From Tetradesmus obliquus (lineage: Eukaryota > Chlorophyta > Chlorophyceae > Sphaeropleales > Scenedesmaceae): DNA of 64,000 bases. The position numbers and the translations under genes are program-made. The notes under the pieces were generated by a model. It was not told the DNA's origin. It worked only from the letters and a program-made list of their open reading frames with translations, and searched no databases. Shown one piece after another: positions 31,728 to 43,769 of the stretch (its first letter is position 1; each line of letters starts with the position of its first letter). The stretch covers positions 4,051,501 through 4,115,500 of the forward strand of contig CP126202.1 of NCBI GenBank assembly GCA_030272155.1, read 5' to 3'.

Positions 31728-33919
31728 CTGTCTATGTACGCGTAGGGCAAATTAAAACCCTGTTGACGCAGCCTGATCGTGATGGCCAGGAGCACATGCA
31801 AAGCAATGCTGTCGCTGCGCGCGTGCACTGTTTTCAGCCACAACAAAGATCGACATTCAATTACGATTCCATTGCGCTTCTCTGCAACCCGGCACTTTAC
31901 GTTGCTGTGGCACATGACATAAACTGACGATGTGTCATCAGGACAGATTGTCACTGGCTTGGGCCTGATCTTACTGGGCCAGCTGCCCGGCAAGCTGCTA
32001 GCTCTGCATGCCAACATTGCGAACACCTATTAAGTTATGAGTGCGAAGTCATCGTGACACTTCAATTTTACCCTTCGTCAGCACAAGGGGACAGGTGTGG
32101 GTCTGTCTCACAGATGTTGTAGCCTGAGCTACCAGACACGCCATGCATGCCACCATGAACATGTGTCTGGCTGGCTGCAGCAGCACCAGGCATGTTGGAC
32201 GTGCAGCACTTTGTATCACCTCAGGCGGACCAATCATGCACTGTGTTGGCCTGACCAGCTGCATGACAGCCGCCCGGCTTTGGGCCTGACAGACAGCCTG
32301 CCAGATGCGCATGGTGTGGAGCCCCCGGGAGCATGTAGGCCATGCATGCACATATGTGTCTACAGCGAACCAGGTGGTCGGCAGCACTACTGCCCATTCA
32401 TAAGATGACAAGATGACCCCGCAGCAGTTGGCTGGCCATGGCTAGGAACAACACTGTTACAAAGACCGTCACGGTCTTAGTTTGCATAGTATGCAGGTGT
32501 AACATCTGCAACCGCCTGGCCTGCAACCAAGCCTATAACCTGTTGACTGAAACACCTAGTGTATCCTATCATCCTATGCTGCACCTAGTCCTGCGGCCTA
32601 ACTACCCTGCCTGCTGAGAGATACGACGTGACCTGAACAGTAGTGCCATGTGACACATGTACTGGACACCACTCAAGTGCCACTATAACCCCTCCACCAT
32701 AATGTGCAGTGCTGCTAGCATAACTTGTTATTGCTGATGAGGCTGCCTGATATGGGACAACAGCCCTGACACAGTCAACAGCAAAGCATTAGTGGGAAGT
32801 GGCACAGCCTGCAATTCAAGAGCAACTGATGCAGACACATAAGCCGAGGAACAGATGTATCTGACCCGCACCATGCCAAACATACAGCGCGCTATACAGA
32901 CCTATTGAGGCTAGCTTGCCACAGTAAGCTACCACCTCCTGCACTGCCATGGTCAAACAAACACGCGGAGTTCTTCAAGCAGTGACGCCCAAGCGCCTCA
33001 AGCAGTAATGGCCGAGTTTGCAAGCCACACAATTCCCCACTGCCGCATATACACATTGTTGTCCGCAGCAGTTGCAGCACAAGAAGCATTGAATGACAGA
33101 GACCACCCATTTGCACAGGCTTCCACCTGTGTGTCTGCCAATCTGGCCTGTCAGGTGCATGTGGAGCCATTGGCATTGGCATGCAGGAGCTGCACATACC
33201 ATAGTGCAGCTGCCGGCCTCAGCCATTCTCAACACAGCAGAGCTTTGTGACCCTTGTAAAGTATCTGCTGATTGAGTCAACGTATCAGACAGCAAAGCAT
33301 AAGGTCATTGCCAGTGCTGGTGCAGCTCAACAACCTGCAGGTGGGCCAGCTGGGCAGTCACTTTGACACCTGACACTAGGCCCTACACCAAACAGGGGAG
33401 CTCGGCACTGCATGGCGCACACACTGCCAGACCCCTGCCAGCAGCGGCACACGCGTAAGACCACAAGGAAGAAGCTGTGTCCATTTTTCACCTGCTGACT
33501 CCGGTTTCAGAAAGAGAGAAACAGTATATGCCCATACATGAGCGCTGTGGTTTGCACATAGGAAGTTTTTTCTGCCCATCCTCAATGACTAATGCTAGCC
33601 TGCAGCTAGCTTCTGCAGTCACCGCGGCTGAAGACGGGTGACGGTGCCAACCATTGGACAGGCACAAGCACATGCTGTGTATCACACCCAGCACAGCTGT
33701 CACCGTGCATTGCCGCCTCACTGCCACACATCAACCCACCCAACCACAACTGCGACCACCACGATACATTGCTGCAGATGGCTGTCTCCCAAACATACCT
33801 GCAAGCACAGAACACAACCCCATACTTTCCCCTGCATCCAGGCCATTCTAACAGCTACCTATGCTGCCGCAACCCACCCAACCGCATATTCACACTTCCA
33901 TCTACCACAGCCGTGCCTG
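31728..33919. other. upstream of the OXLD1-like gene and 3' flank of the kinesin gene; no gene recognised
   Basis: 32030-33900 has no coding sequence I can support on either strand. Open frames are short and composition-driven. The first exon of the OXLD1-like gene may lie at 31.8-32.03 kb. Confidence 0.45.
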
Positions 33920-36527
33920 CTACTGTGTGTGTGATGAGCTGTCAGTCCTCGCCGCACCCGCCACCTGAGGCAGCGCCCCTGCCCAGAGCTGCGCCAGGTC
34001 AGCAGCAGTGGCAGCAGCAGCCTCCTCAGGCGCCACAGCAGCAGCAGCAGCAGCAGCAGCAGGGATGCCTCCTGCCTCCCTGGCAGCAGCAGCAGCGACA
34101 GCAGCAAGCCCAGGCTGCCCAGACTTCAGCCTGTTGATCGGCCCCAGCAGCGGACTGCCAACAGACAGCAGCGCCTGCTGCCGCTCACTGCTGCCGCTGC
34201 CGCTGACACTCCCGCTGCCATCATGCCGCTGCTTTGCTGACAGCGACCCTGCCAGGGTGCCTGCCAGGCTGCCGCTCAAGCTGCTGCCAGCTACAGCAGC
34301 GCCCAGGTCAGCCGAGCTGCTCCTGCTGTGCAGCGCACCACTGTGCGCTGCCGCACCTGGTGCCGGGCTGGCGCCCCGGCTGACACTGCCATACTGGTGT
34401 GCTGCACTGCCGCCTCCAGCCAATGGCGGCTTCAAGCTAGACGCAGCAGGCCTCAGGTTGGACTGGCTGAAGCTCCCACTGCTGCTGCTGAGGCCAGGTA
34501 TGCCGCTCGCGCTGCCGCCTGCAGTGCCTGCAGGCGAGCTGTATGGTGCAATGCTGCCAGCGCCGCCAAAGGACCCCACCGCACCACCAGCAGAGGCAGC
34601 AGCGGAGCTGCAGCTGCTGGACGGCGCTGACGGCAGCCTGCTGCCGCTGCTCTGCAGCATGCCTAGCTTCAGCAGCATGCTGTCAGCGCCCAGCTGCTTC
34701 GGCCGCTGCTGCAGGCACGGCGGCATTGGAATACGGGAGGCGCCTGTGTGCAGCGCTGTATTGAGCAGTGAAGGGCTGCCAGATGGTGGTGTGGGTGAGG
34801 AGGATGTAGCTAAAGGAGAGCCGCTGTTGCCTGCAGCAGCTGCAGCAGTGATCAGCGCGCTGATGCTGCCCCCAGTGGCTGATGCCCGTGCAGAGTGAGC
34901 TCCAGACCCTGCTGCTGTTGCAGCAGGTCGGCGATTGCCTGGAGCTGCTGCTGCTGGCTCGCCGTGCTGCTGCTGTACATCGCCAAATGGTGAGGTGATG
35001 CAGATGGGATTGAGCTGACTGCTGCACAGTGCAGACGCACCCCGGCCGTCGCTGCTAACACTGCTGACCAACGCGTTAGAGTGGGACTGCGCGCTGCGCA
35101 GTGCAGCTGCGGCGGCGGCAGCTAAACTGCCACTGCTACTGCTGCTGCTGCCACTGCTGTTGCTGCGGCTGTGCAAGGTATGCCGCGGTGTAACATTTGC
35201 ACTCTGTGATGACTGCAGCCCTCCTAGTGGCACGCCCGCTGCAGCTGCAAATGCAGATCTTTGCAGCTGACTTTGCCCATATGATGCTGTTGCAGATTTT
35301 GGCCGTACAAATCCAGGACTGCTGCTTGCCACAGGGACAGACCCTCCTCCTCCTGCTGCTGCCGCTGCTGCCATGGGTGCTGTAGCCAGCATCCCTTTGC
35401 GCGGGCTGGCTGCTGCACCCCCACTCCCTGGCAGCCTCGATGCTGCTGCCTCTGCACCCACCCCAATGCTGCCGGCACTCGCGCTGAAGCAGGCGCTGAG
35501 CCGTCCTTTCAGCTGCTGCATCTCCGCTGCCGCTGCGTGGTTCTGCTCCGTGAGCTTCTGCACCTTGCCGTACAGGCTGTAGGCTGTGTCGTACAGCTCC
35601 TCCTTTTCTGCCTCGTAGTCCTTGAGCACAGACTGGTAGCTGGCCAGCTGCTGCTCTGCTTCGGCGAGCTTGTCGCGCAGCAGGGCGCGGTCTGCTGCTG
35701 TGATGGTGAGGCGCAGCTGCAGCGCCTGGCCTTCTTGCTGCCAGGCGTAACAGGGGTGGTGGGCATGGCAGCAAGGTGTGTTGTTGGACAAGTGCGACGA
35801 GGCAGTCAGACACAGCCACACCTCAACAACTTATGCTACGCATACCCCAACATATCCTGCTTAGTGTTTGCAGCGACCACCACCACCACGCAAGTGCCAC
35901 CTCCTGCAGAGCCCTAGCACACCCAACCAATTCCTGCAACCCACGCACTTACCATCTGCCGTGCGTCCCTCAGCAGCGCCTCTTTGTCATCCAGCAGCTG
36001 CTGCAGCACCTCCAGCCGCGCCTGCTGCGCCGCCAGCTGCCGGTGCGCCTCCACAACCTCAGACAGCGCGCTGCAGCCCGCCGCAGCCGCCGCTGCTGCG
36101 CTCACAGTCATGACAGGGCCCAGCCAGGAGGCCGTGGCTGCTCCTTCAACCGGCATGTGTGAGACGCCAGGCACTGCGATGGCTAGGGTTTTTGAGGTCC
36201 TGCGGTTGCCTGGGAAGTAGATGCTGCAAGGCACAACAGGGGCCACGCTGGGAATGTTGTTGCTGCTGGCACATGCGGCTGCGCCCATGAGCTGCATGTG
36301 GGAGCTGCTGCTGCTGTAGCTGTTGCTGCGGCGGCCGGTGTTGTAGAGCGCAAAGCTGCTCTGCAGGCTGCTGTTAATCCCTTGCATTCCTGGTGCTGCT
36401 GCTGCTGCTGCTGTTGCTGCTGCTGGGCCAGGGTCCTGCAGCGGTGCTGTGCCATCGTCTTGTGAGAGGCTGAGCAGGTCTGAGGAGCCAAGGCCTGACA
36501 GGCACTTGGCACCTTGGCTGCTGCTCC

Positions 36528-36565
<38 letters not shown>

Positions 36566-38869
36566 TGCTCCTGCCAGCTGCCGTAGTACTGCAGTGACTG
36601 CGTTAAACAGAAGGAAAAGCAGTGCAGCAGGCGTTAGCAAGAACCGTCAACATTTGCATATTGCACCACCCACAGCACGGTTGGAAACAAGATGCCAAGC
36701 AGCACTCTTGTTGCTGTCAGCGCAACAAACTGCTGCTCTGACCAGCGCAGCACCAGCATGTGTGTCCTAGCAGCAGCAGCAGCAGCAGCAGAAACACTGA
36801 GCAGCTGAACGCACCTCAAAGCTCAGGCATCGCCGCAGCCTTGCAGCGCCGCGCCCTGCCTTCTCACCAGCACAGCCATGCCCAGATTCCGCACAGCTCT
36901 GCCCCGGCACGCTGCTGCTGCTGCTGCTGCTGGCAGCTGCCTCCACACTGCTGCTGCCGCTGCTGTTGCTGCTGCCCAAGCCTTTGATCTGCTCCACCAG
37001 CAGTGACACCATGCGCCGGTTCAGCGTCAGCAGCTGGTCCCGTTCCGCCACAACCAGCGAGTTGCTCTCCTGCAGGTAGCGCAGCTGCGCCTCCTGGTCT
37101 GCCAGCTGATCAGCCGCATTTGCGCTGCTGCTGTCAGCCCAGCTGTCCTGCATGGCGCGCAGCAGCGCGGGCGACAGCGCGCCGCCGCCAGCTGCTGCGG
37201 CACCTGCAGCAGCAACAAGCGCACACCCAGGCTCACACCAGCAGACTGTAGGCGCACGTCAAAAGAAGACGCACAAGCAGCTCGCTGTGTGCATCCAGCC
37301 ACTCGGCATCAGCACAGGCAGATACCATGCTGCCAGCGTAGAGCAAATCAGATCATGGCACGCCTGCTGCCACAGAGAACCTACAGCATTCTGGCCTGTC
37401 CCAGGGCTGCACCGCACCTGTGAGTGCTGCCAGCTGCGCCTTGAGCCCCTCCACCTCACGCTGGTACTGCGCCACCACAGCTGCCACGTCCAGCGCCTCG
37501 TTCTTCACCGCAGACACCTGCATCCAGTTTTGTGGTCCGTTCAAAAACTTCAAGCTGTGAGGTTTGTGGTTCCTGAGTATGCTGAGCAAGCTTGAGAGGG
37601 TGCAGTGAATGCAGCAACATACATGTGGGCTAGGCATAGGTCCGCGCCGCATGCTGGTGCAGCAGGTTTCCCCTTGCTGCTGCTGCAGCAGCCCCCCCCC
37701 CACACCTTGATGCGCTTGGCGCCGTCCGCAAAGCGCAGCGTGTTCCACGTCTCCTCACTCTGGCTGGAGGCGGGCGTCACGTTGCAGATGATGGCCACCT
37801 TGGCGCCGTGGCCCGTCAGCGACGGCTGCAGCACAACACCGCGCCGCAACACACTTGCAGGATTCAGGCAGAGGACGAGCTTCTCCAAATGTGTGTGGCC
37901 ACGTGCCTGACAGCACATTCACACAGCTAGCAACTGCCATGCGGCTTCCTTGTGGGCAAGTGCAAGTGTACGTGCTTGCCAATCCATGACCGTGGCGAAA
38001 TGGGTGTGTTACATCGCAACAGCTTGGCAGCACAACCCCTGCACCCACCTTGAGCAGGCGCGTGAGCAGGCTGTCTCTGAAGGGCACGTGGCCGCCTTGG
38101 CTGCCCTTGGCCAGCTCGAAGACCACCTTGCCCAGCGTGAGCAGGCTGCGGTTGATGTCGCGCGCCTCGGCCTGCTGGTCCTTGGACAGCGCAGCCTTGG
38201 CGCCCTCAGAGCCTGCGGACATGCAGGTACAGCAGATGCGGTAGGTTTGATGGAACTGCGTTTCATGCCAGCAAAGCAGCATGGTTGTATGTAGTTGACA
38301 ACGCGTACAGAACGAGGCGCAGCAGTGCTGCACTTGCTCAGCTGCATATGGCTGCGGTCAGACCAACCTGCCAGCTTCCTACCCACCTGCGAGATCCACC
38401 AGGGTGAGCCAAGCACTGGTGCGAGTGGTGGCTGCACTGCTGCTGCTGCAGCCCGGCCCGGTGCTGAGCGCGCTGCTGGTGCTGTGCAGGGGGTATGCCG
38501 CCGTGCTGGTGGCACTGCCGCTGCTGCTGGCTGCAGGGCAGGACTCCACCAGGAAGCGGCACAGTGTGTGGCTGCGGCTGCTCTGGTCGTTGTATGCAGT
38601 GGTGCCCACCTGCATGGTTGATCACATTGCATGCACAAGCGCACATAGCAGCTTATCAGCAGCAGGAGGAGTAGCGTGTATGTGCCCCGCTCATGGCATA
38701 CCGTATCTGCCGGGTGTTGCAGGACACGCCGCACCTCCTGCAAGCCGCAGCTCAAGTTGGCTTTCAGCACACTTTGGCACGTCTTCTTGTGAGCTGCCGC
38801 GCTGCTGCGGCTGCTGGTGCCGGTGCTGCCACGTGCAAGGTGCTGCTGCTTTCATCTTGCAACGCGCTG

Positions 38870-38906
<37 letters not shown>

Positions 38907-40737
38907 CACCTTGCGGTTGTCCAGGCCCTGCTGGATCAGCGCCAGTGCAGCGCCCGCTGACGCCACCTTGCCCTCAGTCAAATTCTTCACCAGCATAGTG
39001 GCGCCACGCACGCCCGGCAGCTCACGCTCCTGCAGGAGCACATCCAGGCATCAGAAAGGTGCTTGTCACATGTGCAGCACGCAACTGCTTCCTGCCAGCT
39101 GCAACTGCAAGCCCTTTTGCTGCTCCAGCCAGTGTCAACTTGTGCCTGCTGCCTGCCCTGCAGACAGCTTTGCTGCTCTGCCTGTTTGGTGACCACAAAA
39201 TGTATTTCATAAGATGATCGTCCAATTCAAGCACTTAGGGAGATGACTGGCGCCGCACCTGCACGTCTAGGTTGAGCTTGGAAGGGTCCAGCAAGTCATT
39301 CAGCATCTCGCAGTAGATCTCCATCATGCTAAACGTCACAGTGAACACCCTGCAGAGGCCGTGCAGCAACACCAGCAGCAGGCACAGCACTGGCGTCAGC
39401 TGCTGCGTTGCTGTCGTGTGCACAGTCATGTGGAGCTGCTGTCTGGCATGGTGCTCAACTTCATGCTGCATGACGCGCCAAGACCAGAAGCTGGCACAAT
39501 AGTTTAAAGCCGACAGTGACAGCACCACCTGGAAGATGCCTGCAGGAGCGCTGCTGCCGCTGTGATGTAGCTGCAACCGCCGTTTCCGCTGTGCGTGTGT
39601 TTCCTGCAAGCCGCACCTGTCTGTAGCCTGGCTGATCTCCTCAAACAGCGCTGTGATGGCACGCGGCACCACGCCAGGGTCTGCTGTTGTGCCCATCATG
39701 GTGTGTGTTTTGCCGCTGCTTGTCACACCGTACGCAAACACTGTGCCGCTGATGCCCTGCACCACTGGCTCAACTGCGGGCCTGCCCACGTGCTCGAAGA
39801 CCTGCAGATGACACAAAGTAAGGCAAAGGCAACATCAGTGCACATTACAGAACGAGAGACGTGATACCAGCAGCTTTCACGGGGAACATATGTCGTTGTG
39901 ATGCGCAGTGTGGAAGCATCCAGCAGACTTGATCTCTCACTGCTGCTGTGCTGATGCTGAAGCCACACAGACCCTGCATCTGCAGCTGCAGCTGCTGCAG
40001 GACACAGCTGGTGCTGCTGGCAGCTGTCTGAGCTGTCACCTAATAGCCACTGCCTGTCCTGCAAGTGCTGATGATTGTCAGCGCACCTGCTCGTTGCTTG
40101 TGGTCGTGTCGAACACGAGGTCATATGCATACTTGATGTTGATCTTGTCGGGTGCACGTGCTGATGTGAGGCCCACGCCGCCGCTGCCATCCGTGGCCCA
40201 CACAGCATTATCACCACGGCCACGTTCCTTGTCGCTGTTACATGCAGAGAACAACATAGGATGCTTGTTGGAGGGCATGGGCTGGAAGGGCTGATTGTCC
40301 TGCAAGCACTTGCTGTGCATGTGCAGCTCTGTACTGTACCTGTTGCCACTGCTGTTTGATGCTGTGACGTGTTGTGAGTAACCTTCGGCTGCCCGGTGCT
40401 TTGCATGCCTTGAATGCTGTTCACATGCTACGTGCTGGGTGTACTGCCGATGGCTGATGTGACTGGCAGCTACTGCTGCTTGCTGATTACTGGTTGTTGG
40501 TGCCTGGACCCACCTCAAAGGTCGTACTCTGACAGCGACCTTTATATTGTTTTTTGAAGGCTTTTGCTCATTGGTTCCCGTGTCCAGAGCGCTGCGGCTG
40601 CTGTCTGAACGCTTGACAGCAATAGCTCCCTCCTCAGTGCCTCTGTTTGCGTTGCGGCTGCTAGGCCGGCTGTTGCTTCCACTGCCGTAGCTTCCACCAG
40701 ATGGCTGCACTCCCTGCTTGAATATCATGGAAGCCAT
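33920..40737 (-). CDS. N-terminal-motor kinesin, probably kinesin-7 type, about 13 exons
   Basis: Exons: 40737-40514, 40299-40087, 39801-39617, 39349-39259, 39029-38910, 38609-38387, 38212-38049, 37825-37706, 37517-37418, 37203-36815, 36597-35953, 35737-33920. All junctions keep frame except the first, where exon 1 ends in phase 2 and the next needs phase 0, so a micro-exon is missing between 40513 and 40300. The product is about 1430 aa. Motor residues: VAVRVRPLR start, P-loop GVTSSGKTHTMMG, switch I NDQSSRSHT, switch II LVDLAGSEG, then DINRSLLTLGKVV and ETWNTLRFADGAKRIK. The GVTSSGKTHTM P-loop is characteristic of plant kinesin-7. A Ser/Gly insertion sits between switch I and switch II. Coiled coils follow (QYQREVEGLKAQLAAL, AAQQARLEVLQQLLDDKEAL, KLAEAEQQLASYQSVLKDY), then a long disordered Ser/Ala-rich tail. 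It is a plus-end-directed microtubule motor by family. Confidence 0.93.
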
Positions 40738-41251
40738 GCTGCGAGCGAGGGCTGCTTGTTTCCCGCCTTCCTTGCCGTGCTGCTACAGCTGCCGCATTTG
40801 TACAAGCATCAGCATAGTGTATACAGCAAGCTGAAATAAAATGAAGCGTACGCAATCACAGAGCACGCGTGTGGAAGCGAGCTCTTGTGTACTGCTATGT
40901 CCAGCGTGTGTTGAACAGCCACCAGTGAGGCACAAGGGGTGAAGTAAACATATAATTGAAAGGAAGTACTGGGTGCTGTCTAAGCCCTTGCAGCTGCCGA
41001 ACGCCCAGGGCGTGCATGGAAATGGTTACGCTTAGTGCCTCCGCATCTTCTTCTAAGGGATAGCGACGACAATCTTGCGTCACCTCCACAACAATTACTT
41101 TCTTGCCAGCTTGATGATCAGCTGTGCATCCTGCACTTGCCGCGTAGTTTCGGAGAGCGGAGTCGCACTGCTGTACACCCTTTCCCCTGCTTGCTGCAGG
41201 CCATCAACTGCCACAGCCCTGGAACATAGCTGATCGAAACAAAAGATCGCT
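40738..41251. other. divergent intergenic region between the kinesin and GST genes
   Basis: This is a 0.5-kb shared upstream region of two divergently transcribed genes, relatively AT-rich with no CAG arrays. It is a likely bidirectional promoter. No specific motif is claimed. Confidence 0.5.
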
Positions 41252-43416
41252 ATGTCGAAGAAGATTCAGCTTTACTCTCTGGCCACACGTAAGTCTTTCC
41301 ACATGCATTCAAGCATCAGCAGCATCAGCATCAGCAGGCGCAATCCCACCCTTGCATCATGTGCATTGCTGAGCTTATGCCCGCCTAAGCTAGTTGAGGA
41401 GTACCTTTTTGTTTCATACTTCTTGATTTCGCAAGCAGATCTACTGGGTCCATGTACAAGCTAGTAGTAGGCTGGCCACATTTTGCTGTGCAATGTGTTG
41501 CTGAGCACTGTGCTGCTGCTTTGAAATGCGCATGCAGCAAATGGCCAGAAGGTGTCTGTGGCGCTGCACGAGCTAGGACTGGACTTCGACACACATGTGA
41601 TTGACATCAGGAAAGGTGAGAGCCTGCAACACACAGCCATGCTCTGCAGGATCAATCCGCATACACGCATAGCACAGGATGCATGCCAGAATGCAGCGGT
41701 GCACCATGTAGCGGTACATCATGTGATGAGCTGCATTGTGCACCACTCAGCAAACAAAGCTTGCAGGACGTCTGCCATGCTGTTGTTGCAGTGCATTCTG
41801 TAACGCATCCCGTGCTACATGTGCAACAGTATGAAACTATGCCTCACACGTTGCTCACTTGCATCAATGGTTCATTGCGCTGCAGGCGACCAGTTCACTG
41901 ATGAGTTCAAGAAGATCAACCCCAACTCAAAGATCCCTGCTCTGGTGGACCCAGATGGGCCTGGTGAGCGCACCTGGCACAGCTGTGCACTGCTGTGCAC
42001 CTGCTGTGCACTGCTGTGCTCATGGCTGCCTTGCAGAAGCAACGTATTTGCAGTGTTGCCTGACAGTTTCAGCCCTACATAACACATTTGAATGTTGCGC
42101 ACCTTGCAGGTGGCAAGGAGCTGGCCCTGTTTGAGTCTGGGGCCATTCTGCTGTACCTCGCTGAGAAGACCGGCAAGCTGCTGCTCAACTAACAACATAA
42201 CACTTTTCAAATGCTACGCACCTTGCACTGCAATGCAGGTGGCAAGGAGCTGGCTCTTTTTGAGTCTGGGGCCATCCTGCTGTACCTCGCTGAGAAGACC
42301 GGCAAGCTGCTGCCTGCTGACCCAGCGGCCAAGTGGGAGACTGTCAGCTGGCTCATGTTCCAGATGGGAGGCGTGGGTGAGACATAGCATCAAAAGTCAC
42401 AAACAATCCAAGTATAGATGCCACCTGTCAGCACCTGCAAGCAAGGCACTCCTAGTGTTCCAGATGGGAGGCGTGGGTGAAACATAGCAACAAAAGTTGT
42501 AAACAATTAAAGTAGAGATGCCACCGTCACTTGCAAGCAAGGCACTCCTAGGGTTCCAGATGCTGTTAACACGAGGGTGCCGGCACAAACAAAGACTGTC
42601 CATCTTTACAAAGAAGGTAGCTTATGTGCAGTGTACAGCAGTACAAAGAAGGCAGGCTCTGTGCAGTGTACAGCAGCTGCTGTGCATGGCTTCCTGATGG
42701 CTGCTGCATTCTGCTGTGCTTCCTGTGCTGTGCTGGCTGCAGGCCCCATGTTTGGCCAGTTTGGCCACTTTACCAAGTATGCGCCTGAGAAGGTGCCATA
42801 CGCCATCAACAGATACACCACAGGTGCGATCCAGCACAACAGATCGTCACAAAGGCACAGCACAATTGTACACAATGGTCACAAATGCACAACAGAATGG
42901 TCAGAAAGGCTGTGGGGTTGCCTTCCTTCACACAAGCATTGTAGGGCCTGCAGCTGCATCAAGGCTGCTGTGCAGGCAGCACCGCATGGAACCAGCCACA
43001 GCAATCTTCAGCACAAGCGGATGCATGACTTCCTGCCCGAACCTGCACGCTGCTCTGCCGCTGCTGCTCCTCGCCCGCTGTTCCTTGCAGAGGCCAAGCG
43101 GCTGTTAGGCGTGCTGGAGGTGAGTCATGCTGTGAGGGGCATGGTGAGGTGTGCTTCAAACAAGGTCTTGTGTCAGGACAGAAAGTACGTGCTTGCCGGC
43201 AAACCGCAGAACGTGTGTGCTTGCTTGGCTTGCCGGCAAACCGCTGACAAATGCCGCCCAGTGCTGATGCCAATCCTTTTGGTTTGCTGCTGCTGGTGCC
43301 GCCGGTTTTTTTGTGCTTTCGTCGTGCAGGCTCGCCTCACTGGCCAACAGCACATCATGGGTGACGATTTATCCCCAATGCTGATGCATCCAATGCCCCT
43401 GCTGTGGCTGCTGCTT

Positions 43417-43447
<31 letters not shown>

Positions 43448-43571
43448 GGCTGCTGCTGCTGCTGCTGCCGTTTCCCGTGTGCAGGCTTGCCTCACTGGCC
43501 GGCAGCACATCATGGGTGACGATTTATCCCCAATGCTGATGCATCCAATGCCCCTGCTGTGGCTGCTGCTT

Positions 43572-43614
<43 letters not shown>

Positions 43615-43738
43615 GGCTGCTGCTGCTGCTGCTGCTGCTGCTGCCGTTTCCCGTGTGCAGGCTTGCCTCACTGGACGGCAGTACATCATGGGTGACAGCT
43701 TATCCCCAATGCTGATGCATCCAATGCCCCTGCTGCTT

Positions 43739-43769
<31 letters not shown>

